A DNA stretch of 64,000 bases, taken from Bacteroidota bacterium (GTDB taxonomy: Bacteria > Bacteroidota > Ignavibacteria > Palsa-1295). The stretch covers positions 558,001-622,000 of the forward strand of contig JAFDZW010000005.1 in assembly GCA_018266755.1 (NCBI GenBank), written 5' to 3'. This document shows positions 8,261 to 16,436 of the stretch, one piece after another. A model generated the notes under the pieces. The model had not been told where the DNA came from and did no database searches. It saw only the letters and a list, made by a program, of their open reading frames with translations. Positions within the stretch are counted from its first letter, which is position 1, and every line of letters begins with the position of its first letter. The position numbers and the translations under genes are program-made.

Positions 8261-10033
8261 TCATCGAACAGCTATCTTCAATTCGGCAAGCTGCCGTGGA
8301 TCGATCGTCGAAGGGCAATCCTCCATCAAGCCTTGCATCGACGTCGTTTTCGGGAAGGCGATCACATCGCGGATATTGTCGGTGCCTGCGCAGAGCATGG
8401 TGATACGATCGATGCCAAGTGCCATGCCGCCATGCGGCGGAGCGCCGTAGCGGAATGCATTCAGCATGAATCCAAACTTCTTCTCTTTCTCTTCTTCGCT
8501 GAGTCCGAGCATGTCGAATACTTCTGACTGCAATGCGCGGTCGTGGATACGGATCGAGCCGGAGCCGAGTTCATACCCGTTGACAACGATATCGTATGCG
8601 CGTGCTCTGATCGCCGCGAGGTCGTCCGTCTTGTTTTGCCAATCTTCGACGACCGGAGATGTGAAGGGATGGTGCATCGCGTTGTACTGCCCCGACTCTT
8701 CGTCGAGCTCGAACATCGGGAAGTTCAGCACCCACAGTGGCGCAAAGACGAACTGCTTGCCATCGAGGAGGTTGAGTCGCTTTGCGATTTCGATGCGAAG
8801 CGCACCAAGGATTGTGTATGCACGGCTCCACTTCTCGTGGCATGCAATGAGCGCGAGATCGCCGACCTTCATGTCGCATGCTTCCGCGATTTCTGTGTGA
8901 ATCTCGGGCGAGAGAAATTTTTTCGCACTCGAATCGACGCCTTCTGCTGTCTTCTTGAGCCACACCAATCCGCCGGCACCGTATGTCTTCGCGATCTCGG
9001 TCATCTCGTCGATCTGCTTGCGGCTCCACGCAGCGCCGCCCGGCACGACCACAGCGCCGATCGTGCCCTGCTTCTTTTTCAGGACATCGTTGAAGACCTT
9101 AAACTCCGTGCGACCGCGAAGACGCTCGGTGAGCGTTGCAATCTCGACTTCGTAGCGAAGGTCCGGCTTATCGGAGCCGAAACGCTCCATCACCTCTTTG
9201 TACGAGTAGCGCTGGAATGGCGGCAGTTCGAGACCGACATCAGTCCAAACCTTTCGCAAGCAGTGTTCCATAACGTCATAGACCATCTCCTCATCCGGAA
9301 AGCTCATCTCGACGTCGAGCTGCGTGAACTCGGGCTGTCGGTCTGCGCGGAGATCCTCGTCGCGAAAACATTTGACGATCTGGAAGTAGCGATCCATTCC
9401 GGCGACCATGAGGATCTGCTTATAGATCTGCGGTGATTGCGGGAGAGCATAGAATTCGCCTGGATGGATGCGGCTCGGCACCAGAAAATCGCGCGCGCCT
9501 TCCGGCGTTGCTTTCATGAGCATCGGCGTTTCGATCTCGACGAAGCCGCGTGAGTCGAAATGATCGCGGATCGACTTCGTGACCCGATGGCGAATCAGCA
9601 AATTGCGCTGCAGCTTCGGGCGCCGAAGATCGAGGTAACGATACTTCAATCGCAGATCTTCATTTGCTTTGACCTCGTCCTCGATCACGAACGGCGGCAC
9701 TTCGGCCTCGTTGAGCACAACGATCGAACTGACCAGTATCTCCACTTCGCCGGTCGCGATCTTCGGGTTCGGGTTCGACCGCTTGCGAAGCGTGCCTTCG
9801 ATGCTGACGACAAATTCACTGCGCAGCCCCTTGCCTTCCTCATAGAGGAACATCGTCTCCGGTGTCGGTTCAACGACACACTGCACGACTCCAAACCGGT
9901 CTCGGACGTCGAAGAAGAGCAGGCTGCCCAGATCGCGATGCGAGTTGATCCAGCCGTTGACGACGATACGAGTTCCGACGAGCGACGCATCGACTGCGCC
10001 TGCATAATGGGTTCTTTGCGGAGTATGCGACAT
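8261..10033 (-). CDS. aspS: Aspartyl-tRNA synthetase
   Basis: 590 residues from ATG at 10033 (MSHTPQRTHYAG). Class II synthetase: N-terminal OB anticodon-binding domain (VNGWINSHRDLGSLLFFDVRD), motif 2 with FRDEDLRADRQPEFTQLD, a bacterial GAD insertion domain in the middle (residues about 280-420), and motif 3 GMALGIDRITML near the C-terminus. Length and insertion match the bacterial type; discriminating versus non-discriminating forms cannot be told. Stands alone between a secreted dehydrogenase and a DUF3052 gene. Confidence 0.97.
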   Translation of the reverse strand: MSHTPQRTHYAGAVDASLVGTRIVVNGWINSHRDLGSLLFFDVRDRFGVVQCVVEPTPETMFLYEEGKGLRSEFVVSIEGTLRKRSNPNPKIATGEVEILVSSIVVLNEAEVPPFVIEDEVKANEDLRLKYRYLDLRRPKLQRNLLIRHRVTKSIRDHFDSRGFVEIETPMLMKATPEGARDFLVPSRIHPGEFYALPQSPQIYKQILMVAGMDRYFQIVKCFRDEDLRADRQPEFTQLDVEMSFPDEEMVYDVMEHCLRKVWTDVGLELPPFQRYSYKEVMERFGSDKPDLRYEVEIATLTERLRGRTEFKVFNDVLKKKQGTIGAVVVPGGAAWSRKQIDEMTEIAKTYGAGGLVWLKKTAEGVDSSAKKFLSPEIHTEIAEACDMKVGDLALIACHEKWSRAYTILGALRIEIAKRLNLLDGKQFVFAPLWVLNFPMFELDEESGQYNAMHHPFTSPVVEDWQNKTDDLAAIRARAYDIVVNGYELGSGSIRIHDRALQSEVFDMLGLSEEEKEKKFGFMLNAFRYGAPPHGGMALGIDRITMLCAGTDNIRDVIAFPKTTSMQGLMEDCPSTIDPRQLAELKIAVR

Positions 10034-10090
10034 ATGCTGTAGTCTTGAAGCGTTGGCAACAACCACGCTTACTGTTTAAGTTTAATATTG

Positions 10091-10492
10091 TTAACGATCC
10101 TTCAGACGACGGACGAACTTCAGGCCAGACCATCGTTCGTCGATCGCGCAGACCTTGACGTCAACCAAGCCTGCATCGAGCCCGACGCGGCGCACTATGT
10201 TTTCGTCGAGATCGGTCTTCATCTTCGATGCCTTTTTCGGCCAACCGATCCAGAGCATCCCATTGACCACGAGCGCATCGGCCAGAGATGCGAACCTCGA
10301 ATGCAACTTCGATGCCGAATCGGTAAAGTACAAGACGAAGTCGAGCTCACCTCTGAGCTGTTTGAGCTGGTGTACTTCGGGCAGTTCGCCAAGTGTATCG
10401 CTGAAATCATGCGGTGCGCCGAGGATGCAGAGCCGCATCCCCTGTTTGATCCCCAGCTTCGTTACGAGCGGCGTACCGGAATAGCCTGCCAT
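10091..10492 (-). CDS. DUF3052 family protein
   Basis: 133 residues, cytoplasmic. Begins MAGYSGTPLVTKLGIKQGMR and contains the GMLWIGWPKKASK stretch typical of DUF3052. The fold is unassigned as far as I know; members are often noted near small-molecule or antibiotic-resistance genes but without proven role. It lies 57 nt upstream of aspS on the same strand, so co-transcription with aspS is plausible. Confidence 0.85.
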   Translation of the reverse strand: MAGYSGTPLVTKLGIKQGMRLCILGAPHDFSDTLGELPEVHQLKQLRGELDFVLYFTDSASKLHSRFASLADALVVNGMLWIGWPKKASKMKTDLDENIVRRVGLDAGLVDVKVCAIDERWSGLKFVRRLKDR

Positions 10493-10674
10493 AGCGTCTT
10501 CTATCTAAGTGTTACAACACAGTCCGTCACGACCAGCAACCGTAACGAACCTTGTCTTCGGAATTCAGTACCGTGTACCAGACATCGCAGTCGTTGCCCG
10601 ATCAACGCACGAATCGTGCGTTGCGGCGGATGGCATACTTCTTGCAGCCATCCATACGACAAACCGAACTCACC

Positions 10675-11178
10675 ATGATCTGGTGGATAATCGCCTTCGT
10701 TCTGCTCGGGCTCCTGACGTTCATCGTCGCGGCGCCGATCTCGCTGGAGATCGATTCCGTCCGTCGCAGGTATCGTATTGCGATCGGAGGGATAGTCTCG
10801 CTTCGCGTTGTGCTCGTCGAATCGCAGCTCATACTTCGGTTGCGTGTCTTCGGGTTGCCGATCGACATCGAACCATCGATGCCAAAACGAAAGCCCACTG
10901 CTGCAAAAACCAGAGTACCGAAGCAAAAGAAACGGTTGCACCTGTCCCCTTCGGACATTGTCCGCAAAGTGCGACAATTCCCAACGGCATTCGACCTCAC
11001 CCGTTTCGAGCTTGACCTCGACACCGGCGACTTCGCACTCAATGCGATACTCTTCCCGATCGCGTATCGTCTTTCGGACGGTGCACGTCGGATACAGCTC
11101 AATTTTCAGGGTACCTCGACCCTTCGCATGCGGCTCGTAACGACAAGCAGCCGGATCGCTGCCGCATTGCTAACCTAA
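10675..11178 (+). CDS. DUF2953-like (YtfI-type) membrane-anchored protein
   Basis: 167 residues from ATG at 10675. One N-terminal transmembrane helix (MIWWIIAFVLLGLLTFIVAA) followed by a beta-rich soluble part, a Lys-rich linker, and a C-terminal part containing FELDLDTGDFALNAILFPIAY, which resembles the C-terminal stretch of DUF2953 proteins. In Bacillus, ytfI (DUF2953) lies next to ytfJ; here too the next gene, 25 nt downstream, is YtfJ/GerW-like. The pairing is the main support; sequence likeness alone is modest. Confidence 0.65.
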   Translation: MIWWIIAFVLLGLLTFIVAAPISLEIDSVRRRYRIAIGGIVSLRVVLVESQLILRLRVFGLPIDIEPSMPKRKPTAAKTRVPKQKKRLHLSPSDIVRKVRQFPTAFDLTRFELDLDTGDFALNAILFPIAYRLSDGARRIQLNFQGTSTLRMRLVTTSSRIAAALLT

Positions 11179-11203
11179 CATCCAACTCAGCACTATTACG
11201 ACA

Positions 11204-11587
11204 ATGAACGAGCACTTTGATGATGTCATCTCCAAGTTGGCCGACTTCCTCAAGGAAGAGGGTCAAACCAAAACCGTCGTCGGCGAAGAATTTCGACTCG
11301 GCGAATTCTCCTGCGTTCCGGTCATCCGCCTCGGCATTGGCTTCGGCTTCGGACGCGGCGAAGGCGAGGGCGACAACGCCAAGTCCGGCAAAGGAAAAGG
11401 CGAAGGCGGCGGCGGTGCAGGCGGCACCGGCATCGAACCGCTTGGCTTCCTCGTCACACGAGGCGACCATATCCAGTTCATTTCAACCCACGCCACAAAA
11501 GGCCTCAGTGTGCTTTTCGAGAAAGCTCCCGATCTGCTTGCCAAGTACTTCGAAACCAAGGAGCCGGAAGTAGCACACACTGCATAA
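11204..11587 (+). CDS. GerW/YtfJ family protein
   Basis: 127 residues, no membrane segment. The core EFRLGEFSCVPVIRLGIGFGFGRGEGEG, a Gly/Lys-rich low-complexity loop (residues about 55-80) and the closing GFLVTRGDHIQFISTH match the Spore_YtfJ family. In Bacillus the homologue is needed for normal spore germination, but the family also occurs in non-sporulating bacteria, where its role is unknown. Likely in an operon with the upstream DUF2953-like gene; a hairpin follows 13 nt after the stop. Confidence 0.85.
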   Translation: MNEHFDDVISKLADFLKEEGQTKTVVGEEFRLGEFSCVPVIRLGIGFGFGRGEGEGDNAKSGKGKGEGGGGAGGTGIEPLGFLVTRGDHIQFISTHATKGLSVLFEKAPDLLAKYFETKEPEVAHTA

Positions 11588-11600
11588 CCTCCCAAAATGT

Positions 11601-11634
11601 CGAAGAGCCGGACGATCACTCGCCCGGCTCTTCG
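11601..11634. terminator. Shared hairpin terminator between convergent gerW-like gene and rplA
   Basis: Stem CGAAGAGCCGG/CCGGCTCTTCG (11 bp) with a 12-nt loop. Weak T-rich tail on the minus side (ACATTTTGG) and none on the plus side, so it may work in both directions but not strongly. Confidence 0.7.
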
Positions 11635-11661
11635 CATATAGCCTTTGGTTGAAGCTACAGC

Positions 11662-12363
11662 TTAGCCGTGCGCCTTGAGCGCTTCGGTGGTATCGATGCG
11701 GACCGACGGTCCCATCGTCGTCGAGATTACGACGCCCTTCAAGTAGTGGCCTTTCGCACTCGCCGGCTTCGCGCGAAGAATCGTGGCGATGAACGTGTTG
11801 ACGTTATCCGCCAACTTCGCTGCATCGAACGACGCCTTGCCGACCGTCGAGTGAACATTGCCCTGCTTGTCGACGCGGAATTCGATCTTACCCGCCTTCA
11901 CTTCTTTGACCGCCGTCGCGACATCCTGCGTCACCGTACCCGACTTCGGGTTCGGCATCAGGCCGCGGGGTCCGAGCACACGACCGAGCTTACCAAGCTC
12001 GCCCATGACTTCCGGTGTTGCAACGATCACGTCCGTGCCCGTCCAACCGCCCTTGATCTTCTCAAGGATCGTCTCGAAACCGACTTCATCGGCGCCCGCT
12101 GCTTTCGCTGCGGCTTCCTGGTTCTTCGTCACGACCGTCACGTGCACCGTCTTACCGATACCGTGCGGCAGAGCGACCGTACCACGGATGGCCTGGTCGG
12201 CCTTACGAGGATCGACGCCGAGGTTCAAGGCGATATCGACTGACTCGTCGAACTTCGCCGACGCCAGCTCTTTCACCTTCTTGACTGCTTCGGTGACCGG
12301 CAACGACTTGATGCCGTCGGTCTTCTTCTTCAAATTGATGTAACGCTTTCCGTGCTGTGCCAT
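11662..12363 (-). CDS. rplA: 50S ribosomal protein uL1
   Basis: 233 residues. L1 signatures seen: DESVDIALNLGVDPRKADQ, the RGTVALPHGIGK stretch, and GRVLGPRGLMPNPKSGTV. Starts 4 nt after rplK. It is followed by a hairpin rather than by rplJ-rplL, so the usual L11 operon continuation is missing. Confidence 0.97.
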   Translation of the reverse strand: MAQHGKRYINLKKKTDGIKSLPVTEAVKKVKELASAKFDESVDIALNLGVDPRKADQAIRGTVALPHGIGKTVHVTVVTKNQEAAAKAAGADEVGFETILEKIKGGWTGTDVIVATPEVMGELGKLGRVLGPRGLMPNPKSGTVTQDVATAVKEVKAGKIEFRVDKQGNVHSTVGKASFDAAKLADNVNTFIATILRAKPASAKGHYLKGVVISTTMGPSVRIDTTEALKAHG

Positions 12364-12367
12364 GGTC

Positions 12368-12793
12368 TTATCCCTCCACTGTTAAGCCCATCGAGCGGGC
12401 GGTACCTGCGACCATGCTCATTGCAGTCTCGATCGACGCTGCATTGAGATCCGGCATCTTCAATTCGGCGATCTCGCGGACCTGAGCCGAAGTGACCTTG
12501 CCAACCTTCGAACGGTTCGACTCTTTCGAACCCTTCTCGAGCTTCGCTGCCTTGAGCAAGAGCACCGCAGCCGGCGGCGTCTTGGTGACGAACGTGAAGC
12601 TCTTATCGGAATACACAGTGATCACGACCGGCGTGATCATGCCGTCGGCCTTCGCCGTCTTTGCGTTGAACTGCTTGCAGAACTCCATGATGTTCACGCC
12701 CTTTTGGCCAAGGGCGGGACCAACCGGCGGAGCCGGAGTGGCCTTACCACCCGGGATCTGCAGCTTGATGTAACCCGTTATTTTCTTTGCCAT
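12368..12793 (-). CDS. rplK: 50S ribosomal protein uL11
   Basis: 141 residues with the [21 protein letters not shown]-terminal signature and the C-terminal rRNA-binding TARSMGL end. Pairs with rplA. Upstream there is no secE-nusG in this window but a repeat-rich stretch and an unrelated lipoprotein gene, so the promoter should lie within about 120 nt upstream. Confidence 0.97.
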   Translation of the reverse strand: MAKKITGYIKLQIPGGKATPAPPVGPALGQKGVNIMEFCKQFNAKTAKADGMITPVVITVYSDKSFTFVTKTPPAAVLLLKAAKLEKGSKESNRSKVGKVTSAQVREIAELKMPDLNAASIETAMSMVAGTARSMGLTVEG

Positions 12794-12916
12794 TGCAGTA
12801 GTTTGTTTAGTGGTTCAGGCGTCGCCCCAAAGGCCGACTCCCACGTTTTTCGAGCCCGATATAAACGGTTTTTAACCCAAAAAGTTCGAAGTTTTGGCCC
12901 TTGCTTACCCCAAGAC

Positions 12917-13047
12917 GTCATTCTGAGCAAAGCGAAGAATCCCTTAAGGATCGTACGAACGATCCGTCCGCCCCTCCCCAAAACCAAAAGCACTTCTACT
13001 AAAGCCAGTAGGACGGACTCTCAGTCCGTCCCCTTTCGCACACGACC
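12917..13047. repeat. Intergenic repeat, type A copy 1
   Basis: Starts GTCATTCTGAGCAAAGCGAA, goes through a TTAAGGATCG block and a variable middle, and ends with the palindrome GGACGGACT-CTC-AGTCCGTCC (13011-13031) and CCTTTCGCACAC. The 5' motif is a repeat I recall from many unrelated bacterial genomes. Matches 13973-14102 closely. Confidence 0.9.
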
Positions 13048-13148
13048 GAGTCAGTCGTCGCACCCCAAACCCCGCCCACGAATGAATTCGTGGGCTCACA
13101 CCTGTGGCAGTGCTCCGCACGCTGGGTTCGCGATGACTCAACCACGGC
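13048..13148. repeat. Spacer with a perfect palindrome between repeats A1 and B1
   Basis: Non-coding. Contains CCCACGAATGAATTCGTGGG (13075-13094), a hairpin, then a stretch with CTCACACCTGTGGCAGTGC and GCGATGACTC. It may be a third repeat family, but it occurs once here. Confidence 0.5.
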
Positions 13149-13245
13149 GTCATTCTGAGCAACGCAAAGAATCCCTGCGGCGGAGCCATTCGAATAATCA
13201 ACCCAGTAGGACGGACTCTCAGTCCGTCCCCTTTCGCACACCACG
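13149..13245. repeat. Intergenic repeat, type B copy 1
   Basis: Same ends as type A (GTCATTCTGAGC start; GGACGGACT palindrome at 13209-13229; CTTTCGCACACCAC end) but a shorter middle with GCGGCGGAGCCATTCGAA. Matches 13875-13970. Confidence 0.9.
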
Positions 13246-13267
13246 AAACTACCCGCCTCTCCCCTCC

Positions 13268-13726
13268 TTAGCGCTGCCGAATCAACAACCGACTCCCGAG
13301 GAGATCCGGCATATCGCCGTATGGATTGAGGGACATCGTGTCTTGCGTGATGAGGTTCACGCGGTACGGCTGGCTCAATTGGCTGACCGGAGTAACCGTA
13401 CGTTCGAAGTAATAATACTTGTCATTATGATTGCGAAACTTCATCCGCCCATCGTCACTGAAGTTGGAATCAGTAACCCCGAACCGCATGAACCTGTCCG
13501 ACCCGATCTGAAGATAGTGTATATAGTTAATCTTCACCGAATCATTCACACTTGCGGGAGTATCGACAACATTGAGCATTTTCCAAACGCCTTGCAGTTG
13601 CTCGAATCCGTCAGATTCCGGCGCCGTGCTGCATCCCACCGCGAAGACTGCCGCTGTGAGCAAAACACTGAATATCAAATCATGTGCGGAGGGTAAACGG
13701 AATACATTTCGACCGACTTGCTTCAT
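13268..13726 (-). CDS. Small lipoprotein of unknown function
   Basis: 152 residues from ATG at 13726 (MKQVGRNVFRL); an upstream in-frame start at 13759 is possible. The hydrophobic stretch FSVLLTAAVFAVGC ends in a lipobox-like cysteine, so the protein should be lipidated. The mature part has FEQLQGVWKMLNV, lipocalin-like in feel (LxGxW near the start), then beta-rich sequence with YLQIGSDRFMRFG. I do not recognise a family; a lipocalin-like fold is inference. Flanked on both sides by repeat pairs in mirror order. Confidence 0.7.
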   Translation of the reverse strand: MKQVGRNVFRLPSAHDLIFSVLLTAAVFAVGCSTAPESDGFEQLQGVWKMLNVVDTPASVNDSVKINYIHYLQIGSDRFMRFGVTDSNFSDDGRMKFRNHNDKYYYFERTVTPVSQLSQPYRVNLITQDTMSLNPYGDMPDLLGSRLLIRQR

Positions 13727-13874
13727 ACTCGAGTTGTTGAATGATGAATAGACATACAATTGTATAGCACTACCACCTCGTTCCGACGCCGACCTGACAA
13801 CTTGGTGAATTCCACTTCATCGCACCCCATCCCGAACCCGCCCCTCCCGAACCCCACCCGTCATCAACCCACCA

Positions 13875-13970
13875 GTCATTCTGAGCAAAGCGAAGAATCC
13901 CTTCGGCGGAGCCATTCGAACCATCAAGCCAGTAGGACGGACTCTCAGTCCGTCTCCTTTCGCACACCAC
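13875..13970. repeat. Intergenic repeat, type B copy 2
   Basis: Near-identical to 13149-13245. The palindrome is at 13935-13955, with the last base changed from C to T, weakening the end of the stem. Confidence 0.9.
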
Positions 13971-13972
13971 CC

Positions 13973-14102
13973 GTCATTCTGAGCAAAGCGAAGAATCCCT
14001 TAAGGATCGAACGAAAAATCAGACCGCCCCTCCCCATGACCAAAAGCACCTCTATTACAGCCAGTAGGACGGACTCTCAGTCCGTCCCCTTTCGCACACC
14101 AC
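13973..14102. repeat. Intergenic repeat, type A copy 2
   Basis: Near-identical to 12917-13047 and directly abutting B2. Palindrome at 14067-14087. Ends about 30 nt before the -10 element of the next gene. Confidence 0.9.
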
Positions 14103-14131
14103 GATTCCCAACTCCGCCACCCGCCGCAACT

Positions 14132-14139
14132 TATATTTG
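14132..14139 (+). promoter_or_regulatory. -10 element TATATTTG, probably leaderless
   Basis: TATATTTG ends 6 nt before the ATG at 14146, so the start site should fall at or next to the start codon. No Shine-Dalgarno is present. No clear -33 element; the upstream DNA is the end of repeat A2. Confidence 0.5.
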
Positions 14140-14145
14140 TACCAC

Positions 14146-14400
14146 ATGACTCCTTTTAAGCAGACATACAGTGAGGTCGCCGATCTCGTCCGGCAATTCG
14201 AAGAAATCGAAGCACACGATCTGTCCCTGAAGGTTGGACAAACGTTTAACGCCATGAAGCGCCTCGCCGCTACGCGCAGCGACGCGGAACGCACCCAGCT
14301 CGAACGCAAATCCCACTACCTCGACGCGGAGATCGACAAGTTGGTGTACCAACTGTACGGGTTGAACGAGGAGATCAGAATTATGGATGGGAGGGAATAG
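14146..14400 (+). CDS. Orphan C-terminal tail of an N6-adenine DNA methyltransferase
   Basis: 84 residues from ATG at 14146. The C-terminal half (RTQLERKSHYLDAEIDKLVY then QLYGLNEEIRIMDG) matches the end of many type II/IIG N6-adenine methyltransferases, where a coiled-coil is followed by IDxLVYxLYGLTEEEIxIVE. None of the catalytic domain (NPPY) is present. It is an open frame with its own promoter-like element, so it may still be translated, but it is best read as a gene remnant. Two further decayed copies of the same tail occur at 15352 and 16288. Confidence 0.65.
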   Translation: MTPFKQTYSEVADLVRQFEEIEAHDLSLKVGQTFNAMKRLAATRSDAERTQLERKSHYLDAEIDKLVYQLYGLNEEIRIMDGRE

Positions 14401-14401
14401 A

Positions 14402-15310
14402 ATGCTACCTGGGCACCACGCCTCATTTTACAAAAACTACGCAAAAAACTACTTTAGAATAAAGGCTTCGCTTCTCAGGCATGAGTGGGAAGCATCTGAG
14501 GCTTTCTTCGCGGGTCTGGAGAACCTTCGTGTCGACGGGACTGAAGCCGCGACGTGTCTGAAACTTGAGATCCGAGGTGTATTCTTTCAAGCAATAGAGA
14601 CTTTGTTTGAGCTGATTTTCGCTCTCGAATCGGGCAACGACGCCAATATCTGGCAATCATTGGTGGATGCCCCTTGGTCGAAGAATTATGCAAGGATTCA
14701 AGCATTTTCTGAAGGAAGAGATGGATTCTTGGACAAGAAACTCAGCTTTCCTGGCAACGATGCGGACTCGTTGTTCGAGCCAACATTTCTTCAGTATGTC
14801 TTCTTTTTTATTTATGTGCCTGACCTTCCAGATGACGGATTCCAGAAGACTCTCAGTTTCATCCGAGAGTTTCTTGTCGTTGCTGCTCGCGAGTTTTCCG
14901 ATAGAGATGACTACAATGCGTACAAGCATGGACTGCGTTTGTTCCCTACGATTGTTGGAATGAATTTAAGTAATTCGCTCGCCACGGTTGATCTCGATTT
15001 CGGAGACACATACACGATCTTGAGACAGAATGACCCGTACACGCACTATATCAAGACCTTTGACATTGACCGCGACTTGCGGATGATTAATGTGTGCGGT
15101 GAATTGATTTCCAATATTATTAACTTCCGCAAATTTTTCTTCTTTCCAGATACTGGCTATGCCGGGTATTATTATTACGCTGACGAAGACGTGAGTCAGG
15201 TAACTAGCCCAAACTTGAAGGCGGCAAACATATCGTTCTCAGTAACACCCGTCTTTCGGGAACAGAATGAAACGCGTAGCGGAGAGCCGAATGTATCCAA
15301 TGTTGGTTGA
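14402..15310 (+). CDS. Unknown 302-residue protein in accessory island
   Basis: Begins just after the stop of the methyltransferase-tail ORF (ATG at 14402). Lower GC than its neighbours, rich in Phe, Tyr and Asn, no signal peptide, mostly helical. One segment, DDYNAYKHGLRLFP (residues about 180-193), has the Asn...Lys-His look of HEPN-type domains, but the canonical R-x4-6-H spacing is not met, so HEPN is only a suggestion. It lies between two copies of the methyltransferase tail, as a cassette would. A defence role is inferred from context only. Confidence 0.6.
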   Translation: MLPGHHASFYKNYAKNYFRIKASLLRHEWEASEAFFAGLENLRVDGTEAATCLKLEIRGVFFQAIETLFELIFALESGNDANIWQSLVDAPWSKNYARIQAFSEGRDGFLDKKLSFPGNDADSLFEPTFLQYVFFFIYVPDLPDDGFQKTLSFIREFLVVAAREFSDRDDYNAYKHGLRLFPTIVGMNLSNSLATVDLDFGDTYTILRQNDPYTHYIKTFDIDRDLRMINVCGELISNIINFRKFFFFPDTGYAGYYYYADEDVSQVTSPNLKAANISFSVTPVFREQNETRSGEPNVSNVG

Positions 15311-15351
15311 GAGTTGACTTCCGTGCGAGGCGAGAGCGAGGATGTAAGCCG

Positions 15352-15475
15352 AGGGCGCAAACGCGACCACCTCGACGCCGAGACCTCGACAAGCTAGCGT
15401 ACCAACTGTATGGGCCCCGCCCCTTCGGTACCTCAGGGCAGGCTACGGAGGAGATTGAGATTGTGGGGAGGGGGG
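15352..15475 (+). pseudogene. Decayed methyltransferase tail, copy 2
   Basis: DNA matches the LDAEIDKLVYQLYG segment of copy 1, with GAGACCTCGAC replacing GAGATCGAC (2-nt insertion, frame broken), an in-frame TAG, and about 25-29 extra bases between the YG codons and the GAGGAGATT end. Copy 3 shares both changes. Confidence 0.7.
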
Positions 15476-15517
15476 AAATCAGTGAACTTTCGATGAATTG
15501 CCAATTGTTCATTTTTC

Positions 15518-15805
15518 ATGTTACAGATAGATCAGAGCACACAGCGCGACGGGTACACCTTTAGTTTGAATCCGCGGAGCAAGCAGAACCTTCGCGACAA
15601 AGAGCCGAACATCCAGCCCCTCCCACGTGTCTTTATAGCGTTCGATACCGCGAGTGATTTTCAACGAGAACGCGGCGACTTATATGAACAGATAGCAGAA
15701 CTTCTTACACGGCTGAGTGAATCGGAGTTGAGGGAAAAATTCGGGGGATACGAGATTGTCGATCCGGTGACTGGTCAACTCCTCTTCTCCCGTCCAAATG
15801 CCTGA
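15518..15805 (+). CDS. Small unknown protein paired with a nuclease-like gene
   Basis: 95 residues, ATG at 15518. Contains PRVFIAFDTASDFQRERGDL and a helical C-terminus LYEQIAELLTRLSESELREK. No family recognised. It overlaps the next gene by 8 nt, the arrangement expected of a two-gene unit such as toxin-antitoxin or effector-immunity pairs, which is inference from layout alone. It lies between methyltransferase tail copies 2 and 3. Confidence 0.6.
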   Translation: MLQIDQSTQRDGYTFSLNPRSKQNLRDKEPNIQPLPRVFIAFDTASDFQRERGDLYEQIAELLTRLSESELREKFGGYEIVDPVTGQLLFSRPNA

Positions 15806-16280
15806 CCGACGATCGCTGTTCATCGGTCGCAGCGGTGAATTGGCGGTACTATCCGAACTCTTATCTCGTGGGTACAACGCTGCGACACCAGAGATCGATG
15901 CAGGTGAAGACGTCTTCGTAATAGAAGATGGTAAAGAGGGATACTGGCCTGTCCAGGTTAAGACGGCGACCGCCGCCGAGCGCACTGATGGTTCGTGTAG
16001 CGCTCAGTTCAATTTCCGAAAAGATCAATTGGTGACGACGCCAAACGTTGAACTGACCTATATCCTTGCGTTGCGTCGCAATAAGCAGTGGTTGAGTTTC
16101 CTGATCATCCCTCGCGCAACACTGTATGAGCTGTTCCAATTAGGCAAACTTGGGCAACAAAATGGAGACCAGCTGACATGGTCGGTTATGTATGACGGCA
16201 CGAGCCGTACTTGTCAGAGTGCCGATTTGAGCATGTTCGAATCCGATTGGGAAACCCTCTGGCCCGATCTTCTGAACTAG
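15798..16280 (+). CDS. PD-(D/E)XK nuclease-like protein
   Basis: 160 residues. The pattern G-E14-LAVLSELLSRGY, then G-E-D38-VFVI, then Q53-V-K55-T is the core of a PD-(D/E)XK fold of the kind found in small restriction-like and Holliday-resolvase-like proteins (G-x-D-x(12-16)-QVKT). Expected activity is metal-dependent DNA cleavage; the Q-x-K variant is common in the superfamily. Overlaps the preceding 95-residue gene. The C-terminus ends just before methyltransferase tail copy 3. Confidence 0.7.
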   Translation: MPDRRSLFIGRSGELAVLSELLSRGYNAATPEIDAGEDVFVIEDGKEGYWPVQVKTATAAERTDGSCSAQFNFRKDQLVTTPNVELTYILALRRNKQWLSFLIIPRATLYELFQLGKLGQQNGDQLTWSVMYDGTSRTCQSADLSMFESDWETLWPDLLN

Positions 16281-16287
16281 CACGTCA

Positions 16288-16436
16288 GTGCGCGCAGCGA
16301 CGCGGAACGTACCCAACTCGCACACAACTGCGACTACCTCGACGCCGAGACCTCGACAAGCTGGTGTACCAACTCTACGGGCTAACCATTCTATGCTCTG
16401 GGCAAATTCTCTGGAGGAGAATAAAATTGTGGAGGG
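16288..16436 (+). pseudogene. Decayed methyltransferase tail, copy 3
   Basis: Shares CGCAGCGACGCGGAACG with copy 1 at its start and the GAGACCTCGACAAG 2-nt insertion plus the extra block with CTCTGGGCA with copy 2. No open frame. Begins about 10 nt after the nuclease-like gene stop. Confidence 0.7.

Noticed and set aside
12704-13696. 330-codon plus-strand open frame over rplK start, repeats and lipoprotein gene
   Set aside because: It runs antisense to two real genes and through non-coding repeats; composition is not protein-like.
12917-14102. Repeats A and B as CRISPR or integron attC sites
   Set aside because: Only two copies of each, irregular spacing, no cas genes or integrase, and no attC core-site pattern.
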